Shown piece by piece: positions 32,344 to 40,673 of a DNA stretch of 64,000 bases. The notes beneath the pieces are model-generated. The model did no database searches. It worked only from the letters and a program-made list of their open reading frames with translations, and was not told the origin of the DNA. The position numbers and the translations under genes were made by a program. Origin of the DNA: Acidobacterium capsulatum ATCC 51196 (GTDB lineage: Bacteria > Acidobacteriota > Terriglobia > Terriglobales > Acidobacteriaceae); the NCBI RefSeq assembly GCF_000022565.1, contig NC_012483.1:1-64000 (forward strand), written 5' to 3'. The stretch's first letter is position 1; each line of letters begins with the position of its first letter.

Positions 32344-32418
32344 GACAGGCGGCAGGACACCGCTGCAGCAAAATAGCGATCACCTCAACACACATACAAG
32401 CGAGCGAAATTTCTCACG

Positions 32419-33774
32419 ATGCGTATGAATCGAATTCTGGTGAAGAGCACTCTGGTCGGTGCATTGGGTGGGCTGCTCTTTGGCTTTGATACGGCGGTGA
32501 TCGCCGGATCAACGAGATCACTCACCCATACATTTTCGCTTACGCCATTCTGGCTCGGGGTCACGGTCTCCGTCGCGCTCTGGGGCACTGCCATCGGCGC
32601 ACTCAGTTCTGGCGAACTCGGCGAGCGTCTTGGAGGGCGTGGCGCATTGCGCGTGATGGCAGCGCTCTATCTCATCTCCTCGTTAGGCTGCGCTTTTGCC
32701 TGGAACTGGGATGCACTGCTCGTCTTCCGCTTCATCGGCGGGCTGGGCATAGGCGGATCATCCGTACTTGGCCCGGTTTACATCGCGGAAATGTCGCCGG
32801 CCAAATGGCGCGGGCGAATGGTGGGCCTCTTCCAAGTCATGGTTGTGACCGGCATCCTCATCGCCTACTTCTCCAACTTCTGCGTCGCACAATTTCATCT
32901 CGGCAATGCGGAGTGGCACTGGCAGTTGGGTATTCCTGCCCTACCTGCTTTGTTGTTCCTCATACTGCTCTATGGAATACCGCGCAGCTCGCGCTGGCTG
33001 GTCACACAAAACCGTGTCGAAGAAGCGCGCGAAGTGCTCGCCATGATTGGCACGCCAGACACAGAGGCCGAACTGAACGAAATTGTACGTTCCGTGCATC
33101 GTGACCGCTCCCAGAAGCGGGAAGCGATTCTGCAAAGGAAATACCTGTTCCCCATATTTCTCGCCGTGGCGACCGGAATGTTCAATCAACTCGCCGGCAT
33201 CAACGCCATTCTTTACTACCTCAACTCTATCTTTGCCTCTGCCGGATTCAACCAGATGTCCAGCAGCGGACAGGCCGTCATCATCGGCTTCACCAACTTG
33301 GTCGCGACACTCTTCGCCATGTCGATCATCGACAAGGTGGGGCGCAAAAAACTTCTGCTCGTCGGCGCAGTGGGAATGATCTTCTGTCTCGGCGGCGTGG
33401 GATGGCTCTTTCAGTCCGGGGCGCGATCGGCATGGCTGCTGTGGCTCCTGGTTGGCTACATCATTTTCTTTGCGATCTCGCAGGGCGCGGTCGTCTGGGT
33501 CTATATCAGCGAGATCTTCCCCAACAAGGTGCGTGCCAAAGGGCAGAGTTTGGGCGCTTCGGCAAACTGGATCACGAATGCGCTGATTGCCTGGTTCTTC
33601 CCGCTCGTCGCGGCGCGCTCGCATGCCATGCCCTTTTATGGCTTCGCCGCCATGATGGCTCTGCAGTTTGTTCTGGTTCTCTGGCTGTGGCCTGAGACCA
33701 AAGGCGCAACGCTTGAGCAGATTCAAGCGCGCTTCAAGATCGACCTGCTCGAGGGCGATGCTTCTCACAAATAG
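32419..33774 (+). CDS. Sugar porter family MFS symporter
   Basis: Twelve-helix inner-membrane sugar:H+ symporter (major facilitator, sugar porter group; XylE/GalP/AraE relatives), 451 residues. Motifs seen: GGLLFGFDTAVIAG in helix 1, RFIGGLGIGGSSVLGPVYIAEMSPAKWRG (parts of the RGR loop signature), QLAGINAILYY in helix 7, and PETKG at the end. It directly follows the GH32 gene by 75 bases without a clear terminator and probably carries fructose or sucrose released outside or in the periplasm into the cell, to be phosphorylated by the PfkB kinase. Confidence 0.92.
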   Translation: MRMNRILVKSTLVGALGGLLFGFDTAVIAGSTRSLTHTFSLTPFWLGVTVSVALWGTAIGALSSGELGERLGGRGALRVMAALYLISSLGCAFAWNWDALLVFRFIGGLGIGGSSVLGPVYIAEMSPAKWRGRMVGLFQVMVVTGILIAYFSNFCVAQFHLGNAEWHWQLGIPALPALLFLILLYGIPRSSRWLVTQNRVEEAREVLAMIGTPDTEAELNEIVRSVHRDRSQKREAILQRKYLFPIFLAVATGMFNQLAGINAILYYLNSIFASAGFNQMSSSGQAVIIGFTNLVATLFAMSIIDKVGRKKLLLVGAVGMIFCLGGVGWLFQSGARSAWLLWLLVGYIIFFAISQGAVVWVYISEIFPNKVRAKGQSLGASANWITNALIAWFFPLVAARSHAMPFYGFAAMMALQFVLVLWLWPETKGATLEQIQARFKIDLLEGDASHK

Positions 33775-33834
33775 CGACGAGCAGTGCGTGTCAGCGTGCG
33801 CCACACTGCAAATTTCAGATGGAAAGGATTACGA

Positions 33835-35475
33835 ATGAATCAGCGACAACGATTTCTTAGAGTATTCTCCTTCGCCTGCTGCTGTGCGTTTCTGCTGTGC
33901 AGCGCACAGGGCTGGGCTGCCACTCCCGCTCAAGCGGCTGCAAGCAATGTACAGAGTTCGGCAAAGAGCGCTCCGCTTTCGCAGGAGTATCTTTTGCTCG
34001 GCACTCCCAATCGGGGAGCCGGCGAGCCGTGGGTAGTCGTCAATCCTAAAGATCCAGACAACATCCTCGTCGTTGCCATGGCAACTCTGAACCGGCTTCC
34101 ATCAGGAGAGCCGCCCATGCCGATGCCCGCCAAGCGAACCTGGAATTCTCCATGGACACAGTTACGAATTAAGGAATTGTCTGTGCCGAATGGCTCCCTT
34201 ACAGACACTGCCGTCACGCGAGACGGCGGTAAAACCTGGAAGTTCGGCCAGGATGCCTTCCGAAGTACCTTGAAGAAGAATCGCTGCAGCGATTCCTTCG
34301 CCGGGGCAGGTGCCAATGGCACGCTCTACTATGGATGCCTCGCCTATCTGAATCCAGGAGCGGCAGATTATGCCGATGGATACGCTCCCGATGGGGAAGC
34401 GCGCTTCTATCACGGCGGTTCAGCCATTGCCTGGTCCACTGATAAGGGTGCGACCTGGAGTCAGCCGGTATGGGTGCATCCGGAAGGGCATCCTTCGCTT
34501 TATCCCACCGTGCATCCTGTTTTTGAGCAGGCCTCTCCAGTGGATCGGCCAGTATTTGTGCAGGATGCGTCCACGGGAACAATCTATGTAAGCTCCATCG
34601 GCTTTGTTTACACGGTCGATCCAAAGACAGTTCCAAGACCGGAAGTAAACCCAAAACTTCCGGGGAAGGGTTACGATGGCCTTCCACCTGCAAATGATAT
34701 CCGGTTTGTTACGTTCATTCGCGCTTCTCACGACGGTGGTCACACGTGGGGCGATATCTATCCGCTCGATGAAAGCAATTACCCAGGCTTTGTTGGAATC
34801 TATGGATTCACTGCCGCATTCGGTCATCTGGTCATCGCCTATAACGCCCAGTCTGTCCCTGCTTCGATGCATGCCAACTGCCCCTGCGCCGTGCTGGGCA
34901 TCAGTCAGAACGATGGCAAATCTCTCCGCTACAGCCTGATTCCGCCTCTGCCAGCCGCCACAAATGCCAAAGGAACTCCGCGGGCTTTTGGCCTGGCCGC
35001 GGGTGTCATGATCGCGGCAGACCCGATGAAGCAGGGACGCTACGCCGTAGCGCGGCAGGCCGGCAGCCAGATCTTTATCTCTCTCACCAATGACTCCGGT
35101 AAATCCTGGCAGCATCCGGTCCTTGCTGCGCAATTGCCTCCAGGAGCGAAGTTTGGTCATCTTGCCATGAAATATTCGTCCAGCGGCGATCTGGGATTAA
35201 TCTGGCAGGCAATATATCCCGGCGGCAGTTTTGATATGTGGTCATCCGCCTCACTGGACAATGCGAATACCTTCCACACCGTCCGTATCAGTCATGCCAT
35301 CTCTCCGCCGTGCAACCCTGACCGGTGCAATTTTCTGCTTGGCAATGATCTCTCATCCATGACGTTGGATAAGAAATATCTCTATGCGGTCTGGGGCGAC
35401 AACCGCTCCGGTTTTGAAGGTACCTGGTTCGGCCGGGTCCCACTCTCGGCCTATAAGGGGAAGAGCAATGAATAG
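33835..35475 (+). CDS. Secreted sialidase-fold protein with Asp-box repeats
   Basis: A 546-residue exported protein with a sialidase-type six-bladed propeller. Four Asp boxes are seen: DGGKTW near residue 128, DKGATW near 201, DGGHTW near 298 and DSGKSW near 418. The catalytic Arg triad of true sialidases cannot be confirmed by eye, so it may be a sialidase, another exo-glycosidase or a binding protein. A Sec signal ends around residue 29 (GWAA). Start ATG 33835 has AAAGGA at good distance; the upstream open frame to 33784 is discarded. It overlaps the next SGNH hydrolase by 8 bases, so the two are co-translated and probably act on the same substrate. Confidence 0.8.
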   Translation: MNQRQRFLRVFSFACCCAFLLCSAQGWAATPAQAAASNVQSSAKSAPLSQEYLLLGTPNRGAGEPWVVVNPKDPDNILVVAMATLNRLPSGEPPMPMPAKRTWNSPWTQLRIKELSVPNGSLTDTAVTRDGGKTWKFGQDAFRSTLKKNRCSDSFAGAGANGTLYYGCLAYLNPGAADYADGYAPDGEARFYHGGSAIAWSTDKGATWSQPVWVHPEGHPSLYPTVHPVFEQASPVDRPVFVQDASTGTIYVSSIGFVYTVDPKTVPRPEVNPKLPGKGYDGLPPANDIRFVTFIRASHDGGHTWGDIYPLDESNYPGFVGIYGFTAAFGHLVIAYNAQSVPASMHANCPCAVLGISQNDGKSLRYSLIPPLPAATNAKGTPRAFGLAAGVMIAADPMKQGRYAVARQAGSQIFISLTNDSGKSWQHPVLAAQLPPGAKFGHLAMKYSSSGDLGLIWQAIYPGGSFDMWSSASLDNANTFHTVRISHAISPPCNPDRCNFLLGNDLSSMTLDKKYLYAVWGDNRSGFEGTWFGRVPLSAYKGKSNE

Positions 35476-36703
35476 AGTGATTCGCTACGTCACGTCGGCG
35501 CTGGCGCTGCTCGCCTTCATGTTGGCGGTGAAATCTCCGGCTTCTGCTCAGGTGGTCACCAGGCCGCATTGGGTTGCCACTTGGGGAGCAGCGCCTCAGG
35601 CTGGCAACTGGCAAGATGAATTTCAAAATCAGACTGTGCGCATGATTGTTCACACCAGCCTTGGTGGAAGTCGCATCCTTGTGCAAATATCGAATGCCTT
35701 CGGTCACCGTTCACTGAAAATCGGCGCGGCACACGTGGCGCTTTCTGCAGGAGGCGCAAAGATAGTCTCTAGTTCCGACCACCCTCTCACATTTTCCGGT
35801 TTGTCTTCGGTAGTGATTCCCCCCGGCGCGCTCGAGGTCAGCGACCCGGTGGAGCTGCATGTTCCGGCTCTTGCCAATCTCGTGGTTAGCATCTATGTGC
35901 CCGGCCGCACGGAGCCGGCAACGAAGCATTTCCTCGGGCTGCATACTACCTATATCTCCGGTAGCGGCAATTTCACGGCATCAGAAGTCTTCCCCACCAA
36001 GTGGACCGCCAGTTCTTATTTCTGGTTAGCTGGCGTAGATGTGGAAGCCTCCAGCCAGTCGCATGCCGTCGTAGCCTTTGGCGACTCTATCACCGATGGA
36101 TTCCATTCTTCGCTCGACAAGAATATGCAGTGGCCCAGCCAGTTCGCTGCACGCCTTCAGGCAAACGCTGCAACGTCTCATCTGGCGGTGGTCAACGAGG
36201 GTATCGGAGGCAATCGTGTCCTCCACGATGCAAAGCTCTATGGTGTGAATGCTCTCGCGCGTCTTGACCGTGATGTTTTTGCGCAGGACGGCGTCAGGTA
36301 TCTGACCGTTCTCGAAAGCATCAATGACCTGGGCTTCCCTCACGCCGTCGGCGGTCACGGAGATCAGGAAGTCACAGCGCAGCAGTTGATTGCCGGACTC
36401 AGGCAGATCATCCTTCGCGCGCATGCGCACGGCATCCTGGTGTTCGGCTGCACATTGACGCCGTATCAGGGTGCTGATTACTACAGCACAGAAGGAGAGG
36501 CCAAAAGGGAAGCCATCAATCACTGGGTTCGCACCAGCGGTGCCTTTGATGGTGTCATTGACTTCGACAAGGCGGTGCGCGGTCCTAAGCACCCAGAGAG
36601 AATGCTCGCTGCTTACGACAGCGGAGATCATCTCCACCCCAACGATGCTGGCTATCAGGCCATGGCAAAGTCCATCGATCTATCTATGTTTGAAACGCGA
36701 TGA
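35468..36703 (+). CDS. Secreted SGNH/GDSL hydrolase
   Basis: Esterase of the SGNH superfamily, 411 residues. A Sec signal ends at ASAQ near residue 28; an N-terminal beta-sandwich-like region (about 30-195) precedes the catalytic domain with block I AFGDSITDG (nucleophile Ser), NEGIGGNRVL, the Asn-bearing VLESINDLG and block V GDHLHPND (Asp and His). Such proteins deacetylate plant or microbial polysaccharides. Its start lies inside the end of the Asp-box protein, showing translational coupling. I choose ATG 35468 because homology and the signal peptide begin there. The transcript ends at the hairpin at 36737. Confidence 0.9.
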   Translation: MNRVIRYVTSALALLAFMLAVKSPASAQVVTRPHWVATWGAAPQAGNWQDEFQNQTVRMIVHTSLGGSRILVQISNAFGHRSLKIGAAHVALSAGGAKIVSSSDHPLTFSGLSSVVIPPGALEVSDPVELHVPALANLVVSIYVPGRTEPATKHFLGLHTTYISGSGNFTASEVFPTKWTASSYFWLAGVDVEASSQSHAVVAFGDSITDGFHSSLDKNMQWPSQFAARLQANAATSHLAVVNEGIGGNRVLHDAKLYGVNALARLDRDVFAQDGVRYLTVLESINDLGFPHAVGGHGDQEVTAQQLIAGLRQIILRAHAHGILVFGCTLTPYQGADYYSTEGEAKREAINHWVRTSGAFDGVIDFDKAVRGPKHPERMLAAYDSGDHLHPNDAGYQAMAKSIDLSMFETR

Positions 36704-36736
36704 GATCGTGTCTTCCCAAGAGGGCTGTTCAATAGA

Positions 36737-36768
36737 GATGCCCCGGATATGGTCTCATCCGGGGCATC
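36737..36768. terminator. Bidirectional terminator hairpin
   Basis: 12-base perfect inverted repeat (GATGCCCCGGAT, 36737-36748; complement 36757-36768) between converging genes. No long T run on the plus strand. Confidence 0.65.
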
Positions 36769-36783
36769 ATCTTCTGCCGATTC

Positions 36784-37914
36784 CTATTCTTGTACGACGG
36801 CTTTCACCAGGTTCCGCGGGTTGTCGACGTCAATGCCTCGCAAAATCGCGCTGAAGTAGGCCAGCAACTGAAGTGGAATCACCTCCAGCAGGGGCAAAAG
36901 ATATTCACTCGTGGCGGGAATCGCAAAGGTGTGAGGCGTAATCTCAGCAATCGCTGTATCGCCTTCCGTTACCAGTGCAACCATCTGCGCGTTCTGCGCC
37001 TGCATATCGCGCATCAGCTGCAAGGTTTTCTCATAGCGCAAAATCGAGTCAGGATCCTCACGATCGACCGTCGCCAGAATCACCAGCGGTGCCTCCTGAC
37101 TCACGAGCGCATTGGGCCCGTGCTTCAACTCGCCCGCCGGATATCCTTCCGCCTGCACATACGCAGACTCTTTCAGCTTCAACGCGCCTTCTCTCGCAAT
37201 GGCATAATGAATGCCACGCCCGAGGTAAAGCAGCGTCTTGGCAGAACTGAATTGGCCGGCTAGCTCCTTGGCCTTGGCTTCCCACGCGGGCAGCGCAGCT
37301 TCCAGCGCCGGTATGATTGCGGCCAGCTGCTCGCAACGCCCAGAGACGGCCTGCGTCGTCATACGGCCGCGAAGCCGCGCAACCGCGAGTGTGAGCAGAT
37401 AAAGTGTCGCAAGCTGCGTGGTAAAGCTCTTGGTTGCGGGAATTGCCTTCTCTTTGCCAGCCCAGGTCGGCAGGGAAGCATCCGCCTCGCTCGCCATGGT
37501 CGATTCGGCATAGTTGGTAATCGCCACAGTGGCCAGTTCCCGTGCTCTCGCTTCACGCAAAGCTGCGAGCGTGTCGGCAGTTTCGCCCGACTGCGAAATC
37601 ACCAGCACGCAGGGGTCCTGCAGCGTGTGTGTCGAGCGATAGCAGTATTCGCTGGCATATTCGACGTCAACTGCAAGTCCAGCCATATCTTCAAACATGA
37701 TTTCAGCCGCGAGGCCGGCATGGCGGCTTGAGCCGCTGGCTGCAATGACCAGTCGCTCCCGGCCACGAAAGGCTTCGAGTGCATTCTGAAAAATTGAGCT
37801 CTTGAGCTGGTTGCCGTCGAGGTTGTGAGCCAGGGTTGCCCTCAGCGCCTCAGGCTGTTCATAGATTTCCCGCAGCATGGCATGGGCAAACGTGCGTGCT
37901 TCCGTGGTCGTCAT
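36784..37914 (-). CDS. Glutaminase-less GlmS-type SIS protein (probable glucosamine-6-P deaminase)
   Basis: A 376-residue cytoplasmic protein consisting only of the two sugar-isomerase (SIS) domains of GlmS: first SIS about 45-185 (ASGSSRHAGLAAE, SQSGETADTLAAL) and second about 215-350 (GRGIHYAIAREGALKLKES, EGYPAGELKHGPNALV), ending with NPRNLVKAVVQE as in GlmS. The N-terminal glutamine amidotransferase domain is absent, so it cannot make glucosamine 6-phosphate from glutamine. The NagB-II (SIS-type deaminase) group has this layout. Start ATG 37914 has GGAG 6 bases upstream. It is divergent from GH20, so it likely converts glucosamine 6-phosphate to fructose 6-phosphate and ammonia in chitin catabolism. 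Confidence 0.85.
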   Translation of the reverse strand: MTTTEARTFAHAMLREIYEQPEALRATLAHNLDGNQLKSSIFQNALEAFRGRERLVIAASGSSRHAGLAAEIMFEDMAGLAVDVEYASEYCYRSTHTLQDPCVLVISQSGETADTLAALREARARELATVAITNYAESTMASEADASLPTWAGKEKAIPATKSFTTQLATLYLLTLAVARLRGRMTTQAVSGRCEQLAAIIPALEAALPAWEAKAKELAGQFSSAKTLLYLGRGIHYAIAREGALKLKESAYVQAEGYPAGELKHGPNALVSQEAPLVILATVDREDPDSILRYEKTLQLMRDMQAQNAQMVALVTEGDTAIAEITPHTFAIPATSEYLLPLLEVIPLQLLAYFSAILRGIDVDNPRNLVKAVVQE

Positions 37915-38235
37915 CGTTGCTCCCGTAGTGATTGGCTGGCACGGCATCGAAGAATTATGGGGCCATAAAGACCCGATGTACCTCGTGCCAAAATTCTATC
38001 GTAGTTTAGAAAAGCTCATATTGAAACGATTGAATATGCGGTCTTCTTCCATGTATAAATGTGGCGTCAAAAGAAAGCACGGATTTAGTTCTTAGGCCGT
38101 CTTGTGCGAGGAAGAAGAACTACAGGTACCTCTGCCGCAAAGTGTGATGCCAATGTTGAGGTATTGCTCTTCATGAAATCGGGTGCGGACAGGTGCAAAT
38201 GATAAGGTGATTCGGAGCAATAAAAGGGAGGCTGG
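37915..38235. promoter_or_regulatory. Divergent promoter region, amino-sugar genes
   Basis: 321 bases between the SIS deaminase-like gene and the GH20 gene, with no coding sequence seen. The AT-rich middle (about 38005-38060) fits back-to-back promoters. TTGAAACGATTGAA at 38021-38034 has the central CG and 10 of 14 symmetric positions of a LacI-type operator, which is weak evidence. Confidence 0.35.
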
Positions 38236-40380
38236 ATGAGCGTGTTGTTAAAAGACTTGAGGTGCAGGCACTGTGCGCGCGTTACTGTGAAAATGCTTCA
38301 GTCCATTTTGCTGGGCTGCATGCTGGTCTCCTCTTCCGCTTTATGTGAAGCACAGAGTTCGCATTCTACGTTCACATTTCATAACACCCTCATGCCAGAG
38401 CCGTCTTCACTGCAGGCAGGGAAGGGCTATTTGGTGCTCACACCTCAGTTTGCCGCGACGACCGGCAAATTTCACGATCCTCGCCTCGATCATGCTATTG
38501 AGCGCGCCATGTCGCAATTGAAACAGGAAACTGGCGTCCTGATTCCTGTCGATGTTCAGTCGGCATCCGAGGTAAGCCATCCTGTCTTTTCGATTAGTGT
38601 GGATGGCCCCGGTGAAAAAGTGCAATCGGTCGATGAGAACGAATCCTATTCTCTGACTGTGACCTCGCAAAGCGTGCATCTGCAGGCTGCCACTGATGTG
38701 GGCGCGATGCATGGTCTGCAGACGCTGCTTCAATTGGTGCAGCACACAGACACGCAATATTTTCTTCCCGCCGTTACCATTCACGATTCCCCACGCTTTC
38801 CCTGGCGCGGACTAATGCTGGATTGCAGCCGCCACTTCGAACCGATTCCGGTTATCAAGCGCACACTCGACGCCATGGCGGCGGTAAAGATGAATGTCTT
38901 CCACTGGCACTTGAGCGACGACCAGGGCTTCCGTATCCAGAGCAAAGCCTTTCCCCTGCTGACCCAACGCGGTTCTGACGGGGACTTCTATACCCAGGCG
39001 CAGGCTCGGGAAATCGTGGCTTACGCTCGGGCGCGAGGCATTCGTGTGGTTCCCGAGTTTGATATGCCCGGGCATACCAGCTCATGGTTCGTGGGTTATC
39101 CGAATCTCGCGAGCGCTTCTGGCCCATTCCATATCGAGCGCCACTTTGGAGTCTTTGACCCCGTCATGGACCCGACACGCGCGAGCACCTATGTGTTCCT
39201 CGACAAATTCATCGCAGAAATGGCGAGCATCTTTCCTGACCCGTACATGCACATTGGCGGCGATGAAAATAATGGCGTGGAGTGGAAGCACAATCCTCGT
39301 ATCCAGGCATTCATGCGTGCCCACAATTTGAAGGGCACTGCCGCCTTGCAGGCCTACTTCAATCGGAGACTGCTGAAGATTCTGCAGAAGTATCACAAGC
39401 ACATGATTGGCTGGGATGAGGTGCTCGCTCCTGGACTGCCCACGGATGTCATGATTCAGTCCTGGCGTGGTTACGATTCGCTGGCCTCTGCCGCGCGCAA
39501 GGGATACACCGGTATTCTCTCCTCCGGTTACTACCTTGACAGCATGCAAACGGCCGCGGAGCACTATGCCGTTGATCCCATCCCGTCCAGCAGCACGCTC
39601 ACACCTGAACAGCGCAAGCGCATTCTCGGCGGTGAGGCTTGCATGTGGGGCGAGTACGTCAATTCGAACATCATCGACTCGCGCGTATGGCCGATCACAG
39701 CCGCGATAGCGGAGCGTCTGTGGTCCGCGCAGAGCGTGAACAATGTGAATGACATGTACCGCCGCCTCAGGGTGGAATCATTACGGATAGAGGCGTTGGG
39801 TCTTACACAGATTTCACAGGAAGATGCAAGCCTGAGGCAACTTGCCGGCACTCAGAAAATTACACAATTAAAGGTGCTTGCTGCCACGCTCGAACCTGCA
39901 ACCTTCGATCAACGGGATCAATACACCCTGCAGCATAATGTCACACAGCAGACACCACTCGATCATCTGGTGGATGCTCTCAGACCGGATCCGCCCTTCC
40001 GTCATGACTTTGAGCAGCTCGTCCAGAGATATCTGGACCATCCGGATGCGAACAGCAAGCAGAATCAGCGGTTGCGCATGCTGATGGAGACCTGGGTCAC
40101 CCAACAAGACCGGGTATCTGAGCAGATGCGCCATTCTCCCCGCCTGGCCCCCGCGCAGATTCGATCAGTGCAGTTGGGGCAAATGGGTAGCATGGGATTG
40201 CAGGCCATCGGCTATCTGGGAACAGGCAAGACCCCGCCTCCGGGCTGGGAAGCAGCCCAAGTTGCGCTTCTCAAGCAGGCGGCGGAACCGATAGACCTGA
40301 CGCGCTTTGACATCATGAAGCCAATGCAGATGCTGGTGGAAGCAGCGTCAGGAAAGCATGCTGCAGCCGCCGCACATTGA
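38236..40380 (+). CDS. GH20 beta-N-acetylhexosaminidase, secreted
   Basis: Exo-beta-N-acetylglucosaminidase of family GH20, 714 residues. After an N-terminal cysteine-rich stretch and signal (cleavage after CEAQ near residue 41) come the GH20b zincin-like domain (about 50-170), the catalytic barrel (about 175-520) with PEFDMPGHTSSW and HIGGDEN (Asp343-Glu344, the substrate-assisting pair), and a C-terminal extension of about 190 residues rich in Gln and His. GGGAGG is 5 bases before the start. It would release GlcNAc from chito-oligosaccharides made by the GH18 enzymes; the divergent SIS protein would take the sugar further. Confidence 0.92.
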   Translation: MSVLLKDLRCRHCARVTVKMLQSILLGCMLVSSSALCEAQSSHSTFTFHNTLMPEPSSLQAGKGYLVLTPQFAATTGKFHDPRLDHAIERAMSQLKQETGVLIPVDVQSASEVSHPVFSISVDGPGEKVQSVDENESYSLTVTSQSVHLQAATDVGAMHGLQTLLQLVQHTDTQYFLPAVTIHDSPRFPWRGLMLDCSRHFEPIPVIKRTLDAMAAVKMNVFHWHLSDDQGFRIQSKAFPLLTQRGSDGDFYTQAQAREIVAYARARGIRVVPEFDMPGHTSSWFVGYPNLASASGPFHIERHFGVFDPVMDPTRASTYVFLDKFIAEMASIFPDPYMHIGGDENNGVEWKHNPRIQAFMRAHNLKGTAALQAYFNRRLLKILQKYHKHMIGWDEVLAPGLPTDVMIQSWRGYDSLASAARKGYTGILSSGYYLDSMQTAAEHYAVDPIPSSSTLTPEQRKRILGGEACMWGEYVNSNIIDSRVWPITAAIAERLWSAQSVNNVNDMYRRLRVESLRIEALGLTQISQEDASLRQLAGTQKITQLKVLAATLEPATFDQRDQYTLQHNVTQQTPLDHLVDALRPDPPFRHDFEQLVQRYLDHPDANSKQNQRLRMLMETWVTQQDRVSEQMRHSPRLAPAQIRSVQLGQMGSMGLQAIGYLGTGKTPPPGWEAAQVALLKQAAEPIDLTRFDIMKPMQMLVEAASGKHAAAAAH

Positions 40381-40419
40381 GGTCTCATCCCTTAACGCAA
40401 AGTACTGCGATAAACCATC

Positions 40420-40463
40420 AGCGGGTCGGCAGCGTTTATCATCTGTCAGCCCGCTTCTGTTTT
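40420..40463 (+). terminator. Probable terminator after GH20
   Basis: An imperfect inverted repeat (40420-40432 with 40443-40455, AGCGGG/CCCGCT core) followed by TCTGTTTT, 40 bases past the GH20 stop. Confidence 0.5.
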
Positions 40464-40673
40464 CGGTCCCTGCATTATGGTCTGGCCTATCATTTGCGAA
40501 TTGATCCGCAATAATTCCGTTTGACGGCAAGCAAGATCGACATTCCGTCACAGCCGCATTCTTCCTGTCTGAGATGAAAGACAGAATATGCGAAGAGATC
40601 GAACTATACTTTGAAGGCGCATGCGAATAGCCTTAACGCACTTGGCATCGGGCGCCACAAGGAGATAGTTGTG

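Noticed and set aside
24604-36703. SusC/SusD-type polysaccharide locus
   Set aside because: A TonB-dependent receptor is present but no SusD-like lipoprotein; the receptors are of the Oar type typical of Acidobacteria.
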